Positions 41,809 through 50,898 of a stretch of DNA of 64,000 nucleotides are shown here, in pieces. The stretch spans positions 4,349-68,348 of the forward strand of contig CAZPWQ010000004.1 in assembly GCA_964590495.1 (NCBI GenBank). Reading direction: 5' to 3'. The notes below the pieces were generated by a model. It was not told the DNA's origin, did not search any database, and saw only the letters and a program-made list of their open reading frames with translations. This DNA is from CAZPWQ01 sp964590495. Its GTDB lineage: Bacteria > Bacteroidota > Rhodothermia > Balneolales > Balneolaceae. Each line of letters begins with the position of its first letter. Positions within the stretch are counted from its first letter, which is position 1. The position numbers and the translations under genes are program-made.

Positions 41809-43521
41809 ATGAAAAAGTTTGGATCACTTCGCTGGATTCTGCTTACAGCCGGGTTAGTAGCTATTCTCGGTATGACTGGCATGAATGTATACTCGCTTTA
41901 CGCCCTGCATGAAAATACAATTGAATCGGACCGGGAAAATAAAAAACTGCAAATTGATGAATTTGCAGATAAAATCCGTTATCGTTTTTACAAACCCTTT
42001 GCCGGGTTAAACACCGGCGATATCGAACGCCTGGAAACCGTTTATACTCAAACCGGCCAGTTTTCCAAAGGAGTCTCCAGATATGTCAAAAAGGCTGCCA
42101 ATGATTCTATTTATGAAGCCGTTTATTTTATACGCGGCAATTCAGAGGTATGTCTAACGGGTGAACCTATTCAGAGATTTGATACAGAACAAAAACGATT
42201 TGTTCCAGAACCCGATTACGGAGAAATCGTATGCGACGGTGTAGGTATAGCACGAACACAGATGAAAAGTCTGATTGATGATTACCGTTATAATAATAAA
42301 GTCATATTTGATACCCATCGCAGTATGACCCTCGTGCTGATAAATCCTTCCAGCCGATCTGTTTTCGGTTATATAACATCGGTTATCGACAGGGAACAAA
42401 TGGTTGATGATTATCTGATGTCTGAGTTGACAGAAAAATTCGGCGACAGTGATAAATCCGGTGTTCACGTCTGGCTGCGCGACTGGACCAAAGATGAAGT
42501 TATTGCAAGCAGCAATCCAGAAATGGAATACGATCAGGATAAGATCCAGTTCAAACAGACTTTTTCCGATTTCTTCGATTTTTGGAAACTCGAGGTAGCT
42601 TTTACCGAAACGCCGGCAATTTCAGCATCTAACGCTTCCCTGATTAAAAACTTCATTGTACTCGGTGCAGCTTTTCTGTTATTATCCGGGGCACTCGTTT
42701 TTATGTTTATCTCTGCCCAGAATGAACGTGCCCTGGCGCAACGCCAGGCAGGTTTTTTGGCAAATGTGACTCACGAACTTAAAACACCTCTGGCTCTTAT
42801 GCAGGCGGCGGGAGAAAATCTGGCTGACGGGCGTGTAACAGATGGAAACCGGCTGAAAAGTTATGGCTCCCATATCTACAATGAATCCATCCGACTGCGA
42901 AAGATGATTGAAAAACTGCTTGATGTGGCTAAAAGTGATGCTGGCCGGTCGCTCGTCGAACCAAAACCTGTATATGTAAATCAGTTGGTAGAATCATATC
43001 TGGATGATCATAAATCCTATATTGAAAATAAAGGATTTAAAATAGAAATAAGGATCCAGGACGACCTGCCAATGATCATGGTGGATATTGATAGCTTTGA
43101 AACCATACTCGGAAATTTGGTGGACAATGCCCTCAAATATAGTCCGGATACCAAATATCTTGGTATATCGTTATCACAGGTCAAAAGTAGTGTCATATTA
43201 AAAGTTAAGGATAGGGGTATCGGTATATCCAAAAAATCGAGTAAACAGATTTTCGATAAGTTTTTTCGGGTTGAAGACGCTATGACAGCAGAAACAAAGG
43301 GCCATGGATTAGGCTTATCCATTGTAGAAAATCTCGTCGCACTTAACAGCGGAACGATTAATGTGGAAAGTGAAAAGGGAAAAGGATCAGTATTTATTGT
43401 GAGGTTTCCTGTTATAGTTGAATCTCCAAAAGAGCCGGTAACTGCCGACGGCAAGATATTTAAACCTGAGAAATTACAACCTGAGTCAATAACTGAGAAA
43501 TCATCAAATTATGTCGGATAA
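41809..43521 (+). CDS. Membrane sensor histidine kinase
   Basis: The 570-residue kinase has two membrane helices (about 9-30 and 283-305) enclosing a periplasmic sensor of some 250 residues that contains two Cys (VCLTGEP, IVCDGVG). There is no HAMP domain; a short helical linker leads to HisKA with His322 in NVTHELKTPLALM and a HATPase with NLVDNALKYS, DRGIGIS and GHGLGLS. It overlaps the downstream OmpR-type regulator gene by 11 bases, so the two form a classic pair. Confidence 0.93.
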   Translation: MKKFGSLRWILLTAGLVAILGMTGMNVYSLYALHENTIESDRENKKLQIDEFADKIRYRFYKPFAGLNTGDIERLETVYTQTGQFSKGVSRYVKKAANDSIYEAVYFIRGNSEVCLTGEPIQRFDTEQKRFVPEPDYGEIVCDGVGIARTQMKSLIDDYRYNNKVIFDTHRSMTLVLINPSSRSVFGYITSVIDREQMVDDYLMSELTEKFGDSDKSGVHVWLRDWTKDEVIASSNPEMEYDQDKIQFKQTFSDFFDFWKLEVAFTETPAISASNASLIKNFIVLGAAFLLLSGALVFMFISAQNERALAQRQAGFLANVTHELKTPLALMQAAGENLADGRVTDGNRLKSYGSHIYNESIRLRKMIEKLLDVAKSDAGRSLVEPKPVYVNQLVESYLDDHKSYIENKGFKIEIRIQDDLPMIMVDIDSFETILGNLVDNALKYSPDTKYLGISLSQVKSSVILKVKDRGIGISKKSSKQIFDKFFRVEDAMTAETKGHGLGLSIVENLVALNSGTINVESEKGKGSVFIVRFPVIVESPKEPVTADGKIFKPEKLQPESITEKSSNYVG

Positions 43522-44215
43522 ACCCAAGAAAATTGTAATTGTCGAAGATGAGCCCAGCCTTGTCTTTGCTCTTCAGGATACGCTTGAAAATGAAGGATAT
43601 GACGCTTTTGTATGTGAAAAGGGTGATGAAGCCCTTGATATCGTCAAAAAAGAAAATCCTGATCTGATGATTCTTGATCTTATGCTCCCGGGAATGAGTG
43701 GATATGATGTTTGTCGTAAAATAAGGGGGATGAATTATACCTTTCCTATTATCATGCTTACCGCCCGGGATCAGGAAATTGACAAGGTAACCGGACTTAA
43801 TATTGGTGCAGACGATTATATAACAAAGCCTTTTGGAGTGAAGGAGCTTTTAGCCCGGATTCAGGCCCGGCTTCGGCGTTCCGAGAAATATGCCAAAGTG
43901 AATCCCATTAATGAGGTCAATTTGGATCCGGTACATGTGGATTTAAAAAATGCCCGTGCCAATCATCCCGACAAAGATGGAGCGGAATTAACTACACGCG
44001 AGGTAGAACTTATTCGTTATCTTGTGGCACATGCCAATGAGCCCGTTTCACGTGATGCCCTGCTCGAAAACGTGTGGCGGTATGAATACAGTACAAATAC
44101 CCGAACCGTAGATGTACATATTTCCAAATTACGTTCAAAGATTGAAGAACAACCTGATGACCCAAAGTATCTCGTGACGCTGCATGGCGTTGGTTACATG
44201 CTGAAGGTTAGCTAG
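43511..44215 (+). CDS. OmpR/PhoB-family response regulator
   Basis: The 234-residue transcription factor has a receiver (1-120: EDE 12-14, acceptor Asp56 in LDLMLPGMSG, Thr in MLTARDQEID, Lys in YITKPFGVKEL) and a C-terminal winged helix with LTTREVELIRYL and the recognition helix region TNTRTVDVHISKLRSKIEE. It is the partner of the overlapping kinase. Targets are not evident; the gene for a small anchored protein follows 63 bases later. Confidence 0.94.
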   Translation: MSDKPKKIVIVEDEPSLVFALQDTLENEGYDAFVCEKGDEALDIVKKENPDLMILDLMLPGMSGYDVCRKIRGMNYTFPIIMLTARDQEIDKVTGLNIGADDYITKPFGVKELLARIQARLRRSEKYAKVNPINEVNLDPVHVDLKNARANHPDKDGAELTTREVELIRYLVAHANEPVSRDALLENVWRYEYSTNTRTVDVHISKLRSKIEEQPDDPKYLVTLHGVGYMLKVS

Positions 44216-44278
44216 TTTGGTATGTCAGTGAACAGTGTGTCAGTGATCAGGTGAAATAACAGTAACTAAATTAGAGAG

Positions 44279-44761
44279 ATGAACCTGCTGATAAGATCTG
44301 CCTTTATTATTGTTGCTATAATCGCAGTTGTTGCGGCTGTCCTGCTAATGTCCACCGGTTCCCGGGAAGATCCTTCGGTTGAACCGCAGCAGAAATCACA
44401 ACAGGAAACTACAACCATGCCAAACGATACCATTAAGGATACCACGGAATATCCCGACAGGCCCTTATCCCTGCCACCAGGGCATGCGCGGGTTGAAATA
44501 ACTATAACAGATATTCAAAATGGACAATTAACTGCTGAAGTGCACCGGGTTATTGGTCATGGTTCTTCAACAAAGCCTGTTTCTTCGGGAAAACAACTGA
44601 ATATTTCAGCAGATACTTATCTAAAAAACAGTTCGGTTGATACCACAGCATTGAAAGGGAAACGCCTCAAGGCAACGATCAGCATGCGCCGGAATCTGTC
44701 ACTGAAAGAAACTGCTGAAAGCGCGGAATGGGTGCTTGTAAAGCTGGCTGAATACCACTAA
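44279..44761 (+). CDS. Hypothetical membrane-anchored protein
   Basis: The 160-residue protein has one N-terminal membrane segment or uncleaved signal (7-26), a Gln/Thr/Asp-rich linker and a small beta-rich domain (about 65-160; HARVEITITDIQNGQLTAEVHRVIGHG, LKGKRLKATISM). No family is recognised. It could be a target or accessory of the two-component pair before it. Its stop codon lies within the left arm of a long terminator-like inverted repeat. Confidence 0.65.
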   Translation: MNLLIRSAFIIVAIIAVVAAVLLMSTGSREDPSVEPQQKSQQETTTMPNDTIKDTTEYPDRPLSLPPGHARVEITITDIQNGQLTAEVHRVIGHGSSTKPVSSGKQLNISADTYLKNSSVDTTALKGKRLKATISMRRNLSLKETAESAEWVLVKLAEYH

Positions 44762-44820
44762 GGCACTCAGAACACATAGTTATTATCATTTTTCTCCGTG
44801 CTCTGAGAGCCTTAGTGGTA
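44753..44820. terminator. Bidirectional terminator-like inverted repeat between convergent genes
   Basis: Two 23-base arms (44753-44775 and 44798-44820) match at 21 positions; they begin TACCACTAAGGC and enclose a 22-base AT-rich loop. The left arm contains the stop of the upstream gene, and the right arm ends six bases before the rarA stop. The GAACACA...CTCCGTG words link it to the CACAGAG repeat family. Confidence 0.7.
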
Positions 44821-44826
44821 GAATCT

Positions 44827-46206
44827 TTACGAATCCGATTTTGGATAGGCCTCTTTAATAGCTTCCAGCCGTTCCCAGAGCTTGCTTTCGCGTCCGATAT
44901 TGCCGGGCTTAAACCAGCTTTTATCACGCACCTCTTCCGGCAGGTACTGCTGGGGCGTCCAGTGATGATCAAAGGAGTGCGGATATTTATAATCCTCGGA
45001 AGCATTTTCCACATCCAGGTACCGTGATTGCTTTGAATTTGCCGTTTTATCCCGAAGGTGAGGCGGAACAGGATTAATGCCATTTTTCTGAATTTCGCTT
45101 CGCACGGAAAAAATAGCTCCCGTACTGTTGCTTTTGGGAGCCAGGGCCAGGTAAATACAGGCATGAGCCAGAAAGTAAAATCCTTCCGGCATTCCGCATT
45201 TCGTAAAAGCCTCATGGGCACTGTTCACCATCGTCAGCGCATGCGGATCTGCCATACCGACATCTTCCGATGCCAGTATTAACAAACGGCGAAATATGAA
45301 ATTGGGATCCTCTCCCCCTTCCAGCATTGAAACCATCCAGTACAGTGACGCATCAACGTCGGAGCCCCGCATAGATTTGATAAAAGCGGAAGCGTAGTGA
45401 TAATGCTCATCTCCGGTACCGTCATAACGGACACTTCTTTTTTGGATACATTCTTTGGCTGTATCCTGATCAATATGGATGATATTTTTCTCATCAGGTT
45501 CGCTGGAAAGAACAGCTACTTCAAGTGCGTTAAGCGCATTGCGGATATCCCCGCCGGCAAATTCTGCCAGATGCTTTTTGGCATCATCGGTCACCTCAAC
45601 ATCTTTATTGCCGAGTCCACGCTTTTCATCCTTTAACGACCGCTCGATCATGATAAGAACATGTTCGACGGTAAGATCATATAATTCAAAGAGCTGGCAG
45701 CGCGAAAGCAGCGGACTTACCATTGAATAAAAAGGATTTTCCGTTGTTGCGCCGATCAGGGTTATAATACCCGATTCGAGATGAGGTAGCAGGGCATCCT
45801 GCTGTGCTTTATTCCAGCGATGGATCTCATCCACAAAAAGAATAGTTTTCCGTCCGTTCATCTGCTGGATCTTCTCTGCCCGCTCGACAACCTGTCGCAG
45901 ATCTTTAATGCCGTCCAAGACAGCATTCAACACAACAAACTGGGCGTTGATTTCCCGCGAAATCACGTGAGCCAGTGTCGTCTTACCGGAACTCGGCGGG
46001 CCGTAGAATATAAGCGAACCTATAACTCCAGATTCGATCATACGCCGCAGCATCTTGCCTTCACCTACAATATGATCCTGTCCAACGAATTCCTCCAAAG
46101 AGCGGGGACGCATCCGCGTGGCAAGCGGCTCGTGTGGGTTCACATCTTCATCCATTCCTTCTGACCCTGGATGATATTCTTTTTTTTCATCTTTAAACAG
46201 ATCCAT
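44827..46206 (-). CDS. rarA: Replication-associated recombination protein A (AAA ATPase)
   Basis: The 459-residue protein is of RarA/MgsA type, related to clamp-loader ATPases and acting at stalled forks. LATRMRPRSLEEFVGQDHIVG is typical of the start. It has Walker A GPPSSGKTT, Walker B ILFVDEIHRWNKAQQD, sensor 1 LIGATTENP, and the C-terminal tetramerisation domain with GSDVDASLYWMVSMLEGGEDPNFIFRRL, RPHL-like PPHLRD and the YPHSF(D) end. It lies 127 bases downstream of the carboxyltransferase gene on the same strand, separated by an inverted AATTCC-type repeat. Confidence 0.96.
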   Translation of the reverse strand: MDLFKDEKKEYHPGSEGMDEDVNPHEPLATRMRPRSLEEFVGQDHIVGEGKMLRRMIESGVIGSLIFYGPPSSGKTTLAHVISREINAQFVVLNAVLDGIKDLRQVVERAEKIQQMNGRKTILFVDEIHRWNKAQQDALLPHLESGIITLIGATTENPFYSMVSPLLSRCQLFELYDLTVEHVLIMIERSLKDEKRGLGNKDVEVTDDAKKHLAEFAGGDIRNALNALEVAVLSSEPDEKNIIHIDQDTAKECIQKRSVRYDGTGDEHYHYASAFIKSMRGSDVDASLYWMVSMLEGGEDPNFIFRRLLILASEDVGMADPHALTMVNSAHEAFTKCGMPEGFYFLAHACIYLALAPKSNSTGAIFSVRSEIQKNGINPVPPHLRDKTANSKQSRYLDVENASEDYKYPHSFDHHWTPQQYLPEEVRDKSWFKPGNIGRESKLWERLEAIKEAYPKSDS

Positions 46207-46213
46207 TATGACA

Positions 46214-46335
46214 AGAATTAGGAATTACGAATTGAAAATTAGGAATTAGAAACCATTGCTCAAGTAATATAACAGAGATGAAATAAATTATATTGGAATA
46301 TAATTCTTAATTCCTAATTCGTAATTCCTAATTCT
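46214..46335. repeat. Inverted AATTAGGAATTACGAATT-type repeat pair
   Basis: Perfect 20-base arms AGAATTAGGAATTACGAATT (46214-46233) and its reverse complement (46316-46335) are separated by 82 bases. The right arm runs into the stop codon of the carboxyltransferase gene. The same AATTCCTAATTC words occur around fbp. Confidence 0.75.
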
Positions 46336-48039
46336 ATAACGGGAGATTATCGTGTTTTTTTGAAGGAATATTGTCAACCTTGTTTTCGCTGATTTCCAAA
46401 GCCCTGATTAGTTTTTGGCGTGTTTCGCCGGGCAGAATGACATCGTCTATGAAACCGCGCTCCGNNNNNNNNNNNNNNNNNNNNNNNNNNNNNNNNNNNN
46501 NNNNNNNNNNNNNNNNNNNNNNNNNNNNNNNNNNNNNNNNNNNNNNNNNNNNNNNNNNNNNNNNAGTTTTTGGCGTGTTTCGCCGGGCAGAATGACATCG
46601 TCTATGAAACCGCGCTCCGCTGCTTTATAGGGATGTGCGAATTCTTTCTTGTAATAATCTATAAGTTCCTGCTCTTTCGCTTCAGGATCGTCGGCAGCTT
46701 CAATTTCCTTCCGGAAAATAATTTCAACGGCACCTTTGGGACCCATAACGGCAATTTCGGCTGTGGGCCAGGCAACATTATAGTCGGCCCGGATATGTTT
46801 TGAGTTCATCACGTCGTAGGCTCCGCCGTATGCCTTACGGGTAATCACCGTCATTTTGGGCACAATAGCCTCACAAAAGGCGTAGAGCAGCTTGGCGCCG
46901 TGTTTAATGATACCACCCCACTCCTGGTCGGTGCCGGGCAGAAAACCCGGTACATCCTCAAATACCACCAGCGGAATGTTAAAAGCGTCGCAGAATCTCA
47001 CAAATCGTGCCCCTTTGATGGAAGCATCGATATCAAGCACCCCGGCCAGTGACAAAGGCTGATTTGCTACAATACCTATACTTCGTCCGTCTATACGGGC
47101 AAAGCCGATCACGATATTGTCGGCATAGTGTTCGTGAACTTCCATAAAGGAATCGTTGTCGACGATTCCTTCAATGGCATCTTTTATGTCGTACGGTTTA
47201 TTCGGACTGTCCGGTACCAGTTCATCAAGCTTACCAGCTTTGGCGGAATCCGGTTTTTCAGGCTCCTGTCGAGGCGGTTTTTCTTCACAGTTCTGGGGGA
47301 CATATGTCAGTATTTTTCGCATTTCACGCAGACAAACGGCATCATTTTCTTCCGCAAAATGTGCGACACCTGATTTCGTGCTGTGTGCACCGGCACCACC
47401 GAGTTCTTCGGAGGTCACATCTTCATGCGTAACAGTTTTGACGACATTCGGTCCTGTCACGAACATATAGCTTGTATTCTTTACCATAAAAACGAAATCG
47501 GTCAGGGCCGGACTGTAAACCGCCCCCCCGGCACAGGGCCCCATAACGGCAGATAGCTGCGGGACAACACCTGATGCCATGCTATTTCGCCAGAAAACCT
47601 CGGCATAACCGCCCAGTGATGAAACTCCCTCCTGAATGCGGGCACCCCCCGAATCATTCAGACCGATGATGGGAATACCGTTCTTCAGAGCCATATCCAT
47701 AATCTTGCAGATTTTTTCTGCATGTGTTTCGGAAAGCGATCCCCCGAACACTGTAAAATCCTGACTGAATACATATACCGGTCGGCCATGGATCTTGCCG
47801 TGTCCGGTAACAACTCCGTCCCCGGGAATTTTTTTGTCGTCCAATCCGAACTTATCACTGCGGTGAGTAACAAAAGGATCGATCTCTACAAAGGAATCAT
47901 TATCCAGCAATATATCCAGCCGCTCCCGCGCCGTGAGCTTTCCTTTGTCATGCTGTTTTTGTATCCGCTTTTCCCCGCCTCCCTTTTTGGCATGCTGTCG
48001 ATTCTTCTTCAGTCGCTCAACTTTGTCATTTGAAGCCAT
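46334..48039 (-). CDS. pccB: Acyl-CoA carboxylase carboxyltransferase (propionyl-CoA carboxylase beta-like), interrupted by assembly artefact
   Basis: As written the frame runs into the N gap, but the 55 bases before the gap (46410-46464) are identical to the 55 after it (46565-46619). Removing one copy and the 100 Ns (155 bases) restores a 516-residue protein ending KKHDNLPL, the normal PccB C-terminus, with TAG at 46334-46336. Family features are the N-terminal acyl-CoA-binding half (GKLTARERLDILLD, GSLSETHAEKI, GGARIQEGVSSLGGY) and the C-terminal carboxybiotin half (EDVPGFLPGTDQEWGGIIKHGAKLLYAF, AYGGAYDVMNSKHI). It transfers CO2 from biotin to propionyl- or acetyl-CoA. The biotin subunit is not adjacent. 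Confidence 0.95.
46465..46564. other. Assembly gap of exactly 100 N
   Basis: A run of 100 N is flanked by identical 55-base sequences. Reading-frame repair shows that no sequence is missing: two overlapping contigs were joined with a placeholder gap. Confidence 0.97.
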
Positions 48040-48050
48040 TTAATTCTCTG

Positions 48051-49913
48051 TTAATTATGATTTTGTTTTTCCAGAAAATAGGATTGAAGACGATCTGTAA
48101 ATTCTACTGCGGCCTCTGAATACATATCAACCAGGTTGCGTTTGAAAACATCCTTCTGAATATATTTACTTACGCTTTTCCAGGTTTTATAGGTTGAAAT
48201 CTCCTCAATCGCTTCCTCAAAAGCGCGTTCCGATCCACGGAATATTTCATCTACAAAAAGCTCCCGGTCAGAGGCCAGCTGTTCGTACAATTTCTCTCTT
48301 TCCTGCGAGACCTCCTCTCCTCCGGATGACTTCTCATCTTTCCTCAAGTCTATGATCGGTTCATCGATAAAACCATCCTCGACAGCATCCTCTTCCCATT
48401 CCTCTGTATCTGATTCACCGTCATCATCTTTGACAATACCACTTAACTGCTCTTCCTCCTCTTCGGCCTGTTCTTCGGGATCCACAAAACGCATCCACAT
48501 CGGCGTTTCCTCATTTTCCGGAGGAGGTTCAGAAATTTCGGGCTCTCCCCCAAAGTCAGCTAACATTGTCTCTCCGTCTTCATCTTCCCCTTTTATCTCC
48601 TCGAATGGCTTGTTTTTTTCGGATCCCGGCCGGTTTTTTTCTTCATCAAAATCCTCATCTTCCTCACCAGCATCCCCTGCTTTATCAATATCTTCCGGTT
48701 CAGCAGTTTTTTTATTCTTACGAAAAGACCCAATATCATATGCGGATACTTTTTTATTCTTCACTTCCGGAAATTCTTCATCCTCTTCTATTTTTATATC
48801 CTCTTCCGCATTATTAAGGTCCTTCACATCATCCGTTTCCTCTGTAATAATCTCTTCATCTTCTTCCTGGAAAATACTGTTTAATGATTCATCGGGCTCC
48901 TCTTCATCAATTATCACGGGACTTTCTTCATCATCCTCTGTAAAAATCTTATTCAATGAATCCTCTTCATCACTAACCACTTCAGAATCCGCCTTCACCT
49001 GAATTTCTTCCGCATCTTTGCTGTCTGCCGGACTTACGGTAGCAATATTTTCTTCATTTTCCTCCGGGTTTGACGCAGATCCGGGCTCAGTATTATTCTT
49101 ATCCTTGCCTGATTCAGACAATACAGATTCCTTTTGCTGGTTCTTCAACCGATCGAAAAATGAGGATTGATCCTCTTCATAGCCCTCAAAATTCAGCAGT
49201 TCGGGTGATGACAACGTTTCTATAAGTTGTGCGCGTGTAACCTTACCCTCCATAAGATCAAAACGCCTGGCTTCCCGGGGCATATTTTTATCTTCAAAAA
49301 AGAGGCGGAGCAGGTTTGTATCTATAGAATTCTCAAGCAGACTAAACAGCGGATCCATCATCTGGGCCCAGTTCAATGGCGAATAACGCTTCGTCATCTT
49401 TTCATCCGCAAGACCGATAATTTCCCTGCACTTCTCCTTTGTAAGCTCCCTTGCCTCTCTTTTTTCCATATAGCGTAACAGGATCGTGCCGAAATGCCTG
49501 TAAACCACTACAGAGTCAAGCCGCGAGTGCAGTTGCCCGTACTCCAGCTTCTTGTCAGTAGCAAAAATAACCCCGGGGATATTTTTGCGCGGCTGAACAA
49601 GCATTTCCAGGACATCTGCCACAGCTGTTTCGATGACCGCTTTGGCATAGCTGGCAGGTAGCCGCGCCTCGGCATGGATGGCTTCCACAAATTGCTGCCA
49701 CGCCTGCAGTACAGCTTCCGATTCTTTATTAGCCCAATCAGTATCGGGCAATATCATCGATTCGGCCAGATTTCGTTCCAGCTCAATCTTGATGCGTTTC
49801 ACAATAAAAGCCGGAAACTGCAACTCACGCAGCTCATCCAGCCGGTAATACTGCTCGTTTTCCGGAAGCAGATCGATTAGTTTTCTGGTAATATGCTGAA
49901 CAGTTCTATTCAT
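48051..49913 (-). CDS. Large acidic protein with two folded ends and a disordered linker
   Basis: The 620-residue protein lies 11 bases upstream of the carboxyltransferase gene and is co-directional. The N-terminal 235 residues look folded and helical (MNRTVQHITRKLIDLLPENEQYY). Residues about 245-540 are a very Glu/Asp-rich low-complexity linker. The last 75 residues are a helical domain with ELFVDEIFRGSERAFEEAIEEIS and TWKSVSKYIQKDVFKRNLVDMYSEAAVEF. The linker contains a repeated short motif, SLNKIF and SLNSIF, each in an acidic context. No family name is recognised; it may be a lineage-specific scaffold. Confidence 0.8.
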   Translation of the reverse strand: MNRTVQHITRKLIDLLPENEQYYRLDELRELQFPAFIVKRIKIELERNLAESMILPDTDWANKESEAVLQAWQQFVEAIHAEARLPASYAKAVIETAVADVLEMLVQPRKNIPGVIFATDKKLEYGQLHSRLDSVVVYRHFGTILLRYMEKREARELTKEKCREIIGLADEKMTKRYSPLNWAQMMDPLFSLLENSIDTNLLRLFFEDKNMPREARRFDLMEGKVTRAQLIETLSSPELLNFEGYEEDQSSFFDRLKNQQKESVLSESGKDKNNTEPGSASNPEENEENIATVSPADSKDAEEIQVKADSEVVSDEEDSLNKIFTEDDEESPVIIDEEEPDESLNSIFQEEDEEIITEETDDVKDLNNAEEDIKIEEDEEFPEVKNKKVSAYDIGSFRKNKKTAEPEDIDKAGDAGEEDEDFDEEKNRPGSEKNKPFEEIKGEDEDGETMLADFGGEPEISEPPPENEETPMWMRFVDPEEQAEEEEEQLSGIVKDDDGESDTEEWEEDAVEDGFIDEPIIDLRKDEKSSGGEEVSQEREKLYEQLASDRELFVDEIFRGSERAFEEAIEEISTYKTWKSVSKYIQKDVFKRNLVDMYSEAAVEFTDRLQSYFLEKQNHN

Positions 49914-50044
49914 AGATTTTTTTTGAAATATATAGTCTCAGGATTGGCAATACAACCTAATCTGCAAGAATTAAAGGCGCGAATAATTCTGCTGATTTCT
50001 AAATTTATCGTTTGGGTTTTAGCAATCGCTTTTTACCTTTCGCT

Positions 50045-50686
50045 ATGTTTAAAATACAAGTACAAAATCTAAATAAATCCTTCGGTACCAAAACGGTTTT
50101 TTCGGGTATTAATTTTACTCATTACGACGGTGCGCTGGGAATTGCCGGATCAAATGGTTCGGGTAAAACCACCCTGCTGAAATGTCTGGCCGGTCTTCTG
50201 AATCCCACTGCCGGTAATATTCACAGGTTTGAAAATGATTCAAACCTGTCGCTTGAGTTGTTCAAACACAAACTGGGATATATTGCTCCATATATCAACC
50301 TGTACAATGAACTGAGCTGCCGTGAAAATTTGGAATTCTTATCGAAGCTTCGACATCAGTCAACTAAAAACAGCAGTGATTCTATCGAAAAATGGCTGGA
50401 GAAAGTAGAGCTCGCGCATCTCGGTAATCAGCCATTCGGCAAGCTTTCTACAGGACAGCAACAACGTCTGCGACTGGCCGCCGGACTTTTTTACGATCCA
50501 CAGATTCTGATGTTTGATGAACCGGGTTCCAATCTGGATGAAGCCGGACACAAACTAATCCGTGAAATTGTGGCAGATTTTCTGGAATCAGGTAAAACTA
50601 TCATTCTCGCTTCAAACAATAACCGTGAACTTGCACTTTGTGACCGCATTTTTTCCATTGAGGATGAGCATATTGTAGCAGACTAA
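50045..50686 (+). CDS. ABC transporter ATP-binding protein with atypical Q- and H-loops
   Basis: The 213-residue ATPase, from the ATG at 50045, has Walker A GSNGSGKTT, signature LSTGQQQR and Walker B ILMFDEPGSNLD. The usual Q-loop Gln is absent (GYIAPYINLYNELS) and the switch His is replaced in IILASNNNREL. It resembles the small CcmA-like exporters' ATPases. No permease gene is adjacent, so its membrane partner is unknown. An upstream start at 50012 lacks family support. It is divergent from the acidic protein gene. Confidence 0.85.
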   Translation: MFKIQVQNLNKSFGTKTVFSGINFTHYDGALGIAGSNGSGKTTLLKCLAGLLNPTAGNIHRFENDSNLSLELFKHKLGYIAPYINLYNELSCRENLEFLSKLRHQSTKNSSDSIEKWLEKVELAHLGNQPFGKLSTGQQQRLRLAAGLFYDPQILMFDEPGSNLDEAGHKLIREIVADFLESGKTIILASNNNRELALCDRIFSIEDEHIVAD

Positions 50687-50719
50687 CTTTTTTTAACCGG
50701 TATTCAACGAAATACCAGG

Positions 50720-50896
50720 CTAATCATCAGTTCGGCAATTTTCTCCCCGGCAGCATTCTTCTACATTAATTCCGCAATTGGCACACTGGCCGTGACCATG
50801 CACCCAAACCAACTCCGCTTCAGCTCCGCAATAGATACAACGGCTGGGATCCTGTTCTTGTCTACTTGAGGCTTTTTCTTCCTGTCCCTGCGTCAT
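50720..50896 (-). CDS. Small zinc-ribbon protein, 58 residues
   Basis: An ATG at 50896 opens 58 codons to TAG at 50720-50722. The product has CxxC pairs Cys20/Cys23 (RCIYCGAEAE) and Cys38/Cys41 (QCANCGINVEE), spaced as in a zinc ribbon, with further Cys at 48, 49 and 54 and His at 33 and 35. The motif spacing cannot be chance, so this is a real gene although very short. It starts two bases after the stop of the metallo-beta-lactamase-fold gene, so the two are translationally coupled. Confidence 0.8.
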   Translation of the reverse strand: MTQGQEEKASSRQEQDPSRCIYCGAEAELVWVHGHGQCANCGINVEECCRGENCRTDD

Positions 50897-50898
50897 AA

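Noticed and set aside
46371..46630. Short frames running through the N gap.
   Set aside because: They consist mostly of undefined residues and duplicated contig ends.
48352..49002. Long plus-strand frame encoding a Ser-rich protein.
   Set aside because: It is the antisense of the Glu/Asp-rich linker of the acidic protein; GAA/GAT/GAG codons give TTC/ATC/CTC reading as Ser in a shifted frame.
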